A DNA stretch of 60,417 nucleotides from an uncultured Rhizobiaceae group bacterium (lineage in GTDB: Bacteria; Pseudomonadota; Alphaproteobacteria; Rhizobiales; Rhizobiaceae). The notes beneath the pieces were generated by a model. The model worked only from the letters and a program-made list of their open reading frames with translations, made no database searches and had not been told where the DNA came from. Location of the stretch: assembly GCA_905480295.1 (NCBI GenBank), contig CAJQPW010000005.1, forward strand, positions 1 to 60,417, given 5' to 3'. Below, piece after piece: positions 59,801 through 60,417 of this stretch; within the stretch, counting starts at the first letter, position 1, and each line of letters starts with the position of its first letter. The position numbers and the translations under genes were made by a program.

Positions 59801-60417
59801 ATGACCAAGTCATCCACACAACAGCGCAGTACGTTCCAACCCTGGGTTGATCCGCGAGCCGAACCGTTTATCGAGTTTCGCAATGTCACCAAGCGCTATG
59901 GCAGCGTCACGGCTGTCGATGATTTGTCACTGACAATATACGAACGGGAATTTTTTGCACTGCTCGGCCCTTCCGGATGCGGCAAGACTACGCTGATGCG
60001 CATGCTGGCCGGATTTGAAGATGTCACCGCTGGTTCCGTGCATCTCGCCGGTGAAGATCTTTCTTCAACGCCGCCTTACCGGCGCCCTGTGAACATGATG
60101 TTTCAATCCTATGCATTGTTTCCGCATATGAATGTGGAAAAGAACATTGCGTTTGGGCTGAAACAGGAAGGTATGGCGAAAGCGGAGATTGCCGACCGGG
60201 TCGCTGACATGTTGTCGCTGGTCAAGATGCAGGATTTCGCCAGCCGCAAGCCCGACCAACTGTCTGGTGGACAGCGCCAGCGGGTTGCACTTGCCCGCTC
60301 CCTGGCAAAGCAACCAAAGCTTTTGCTGCTGGATGAACCGCTTGGAGCGCTGGACCGCAAATTGCGGGAGGAGACCCAGTTCGAGCTGGTCGATCTGCAG
60401 GAAAAGCTCGGCATCAC
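59801..60417 (+). CDS. Polyamine ABC transporter ATP-binding protein (PotG-like), partial
   Basis: The gene starts at ATG 59801 and is cut by the window end after 205 full codons plus two bases. Walker [10 protein letters not shown] is at 56-64, the signature [15 protein letters not shown] and Walker [13 protein letters not shown] follow. The 25-residue N-terminal extension before the ABC domain is usual for PotG. It should be followed by potH- and potI-like permeases outside the window. Confidence 0.92.
   Translation, partial: MTKSSTQQRSTFQPWVDPRAEPFIEFRNVTKRYGSVTAVDDLSLTIYEREFFALLGPSGCGKTTLMRMLAGFEDVTAGSVHLAGEDLSSTPPYRRPVNMMFQSYALFPHMNVEKNIAFGLKQEGMAKAEIADRVADMLSLVKMQDFASRKPDQLSGGQRQRVALARSLAKQPKLLLLDEPLGALDRKLREETQFELVDLQEKLGI

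Overview
The window is a chromosomal stretch of an alphaproteobacterium, most likely a marine or soil member of the Hyphomicrobiales (Rhizobiales). Three things point there. The left edge carries the block DUF2948 - UPF0262 - low-molecular-weight phosphatase - infA - maf - yacG - tRNA-Phe, whose parts sit together in rhizobia. There is a soxBDAG sarcosine oxidase operon with a GlxA/GbdR-type regulator. Isocitrate lyase is the roughly 530-residue type, next to a RamB/ScfR-type regulator. I see no phage, transposase, CRISPR array or plasmid gene, and no clear pseudogene. Genes are dense and mostly intact.

Layout. 1-3106: housekeeping block on the minus strand. 3267-6951: taurine/sulfonate-type ABC importer with a long leader and a permease carrying an extra periplasmic domain. 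7025-8311: polysaccharide deacetylase with a basic tail. 8477-15143: agmatinase-family enzyme, complete polyamine-type ABC importer, and a coupled DUF1194 (vWA) secreted protein. 15172-22685: alpha-methylacyl-CoA racemase-like gene, GlxA-type regulator, soxBDAG. 22682-34224: galactoside island with alpha-galactosidase (GH36), beta-galactosidase (GH42), a sugar ABC importer split over two divergent transcripts, an IclR regulator, dgoK and dgoA. 34221-40845: SLC13-type permease, then zwf-pgl-edd (oxidative Entner-Doudoroff entry) and a GNAT gene. 40938-46477: SDR, Cys/Met-metabolism PLP enzyme, ChaN-like protein, argE, alkB. 46494-49196: puuB/puuA-like pair. 49322-52301: HerA-type ATPase and GST. 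52376-56109: aceA, an 84-residue unknown and a RamB/ScfR regulator. 56239-60417: lytic transglycosylase, second puuA-like gene, PotF-like binding protein and the start of a PotG-like ATPase cut by the window edge.

How the genes work together. Three themes dominate. (1) Amine nitrogen: two polyamine-type importers, an agmatinase-family enzyme, two gamma-glutamylpolyamine synthetase-like genes with one oxidase, and sarcosine oxidase. (2) Galactosides: uptake, hydrolysis by both alpha- and beta-galactosidase, and the last two De Ley-Doudoroff steps. The galactose-to-KDGal steps are not in the window. (3) Central carbon: zwf-pgl-edd and the glyoxylate enzyme AceA with its likely regulator.

The items most worth a second look are the 84-residue gene ahead of aceA, the extra periplasmic domains in two ABC permeases, the DUF1194 gene coupled to a polyamine permease, the leader of the taurine-type operon, a possible leaderless zwf mRNA, and two convergent gene pairs that share one palindromic stop tetranucleotide. 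I found no unmistakable new multi-gene system.
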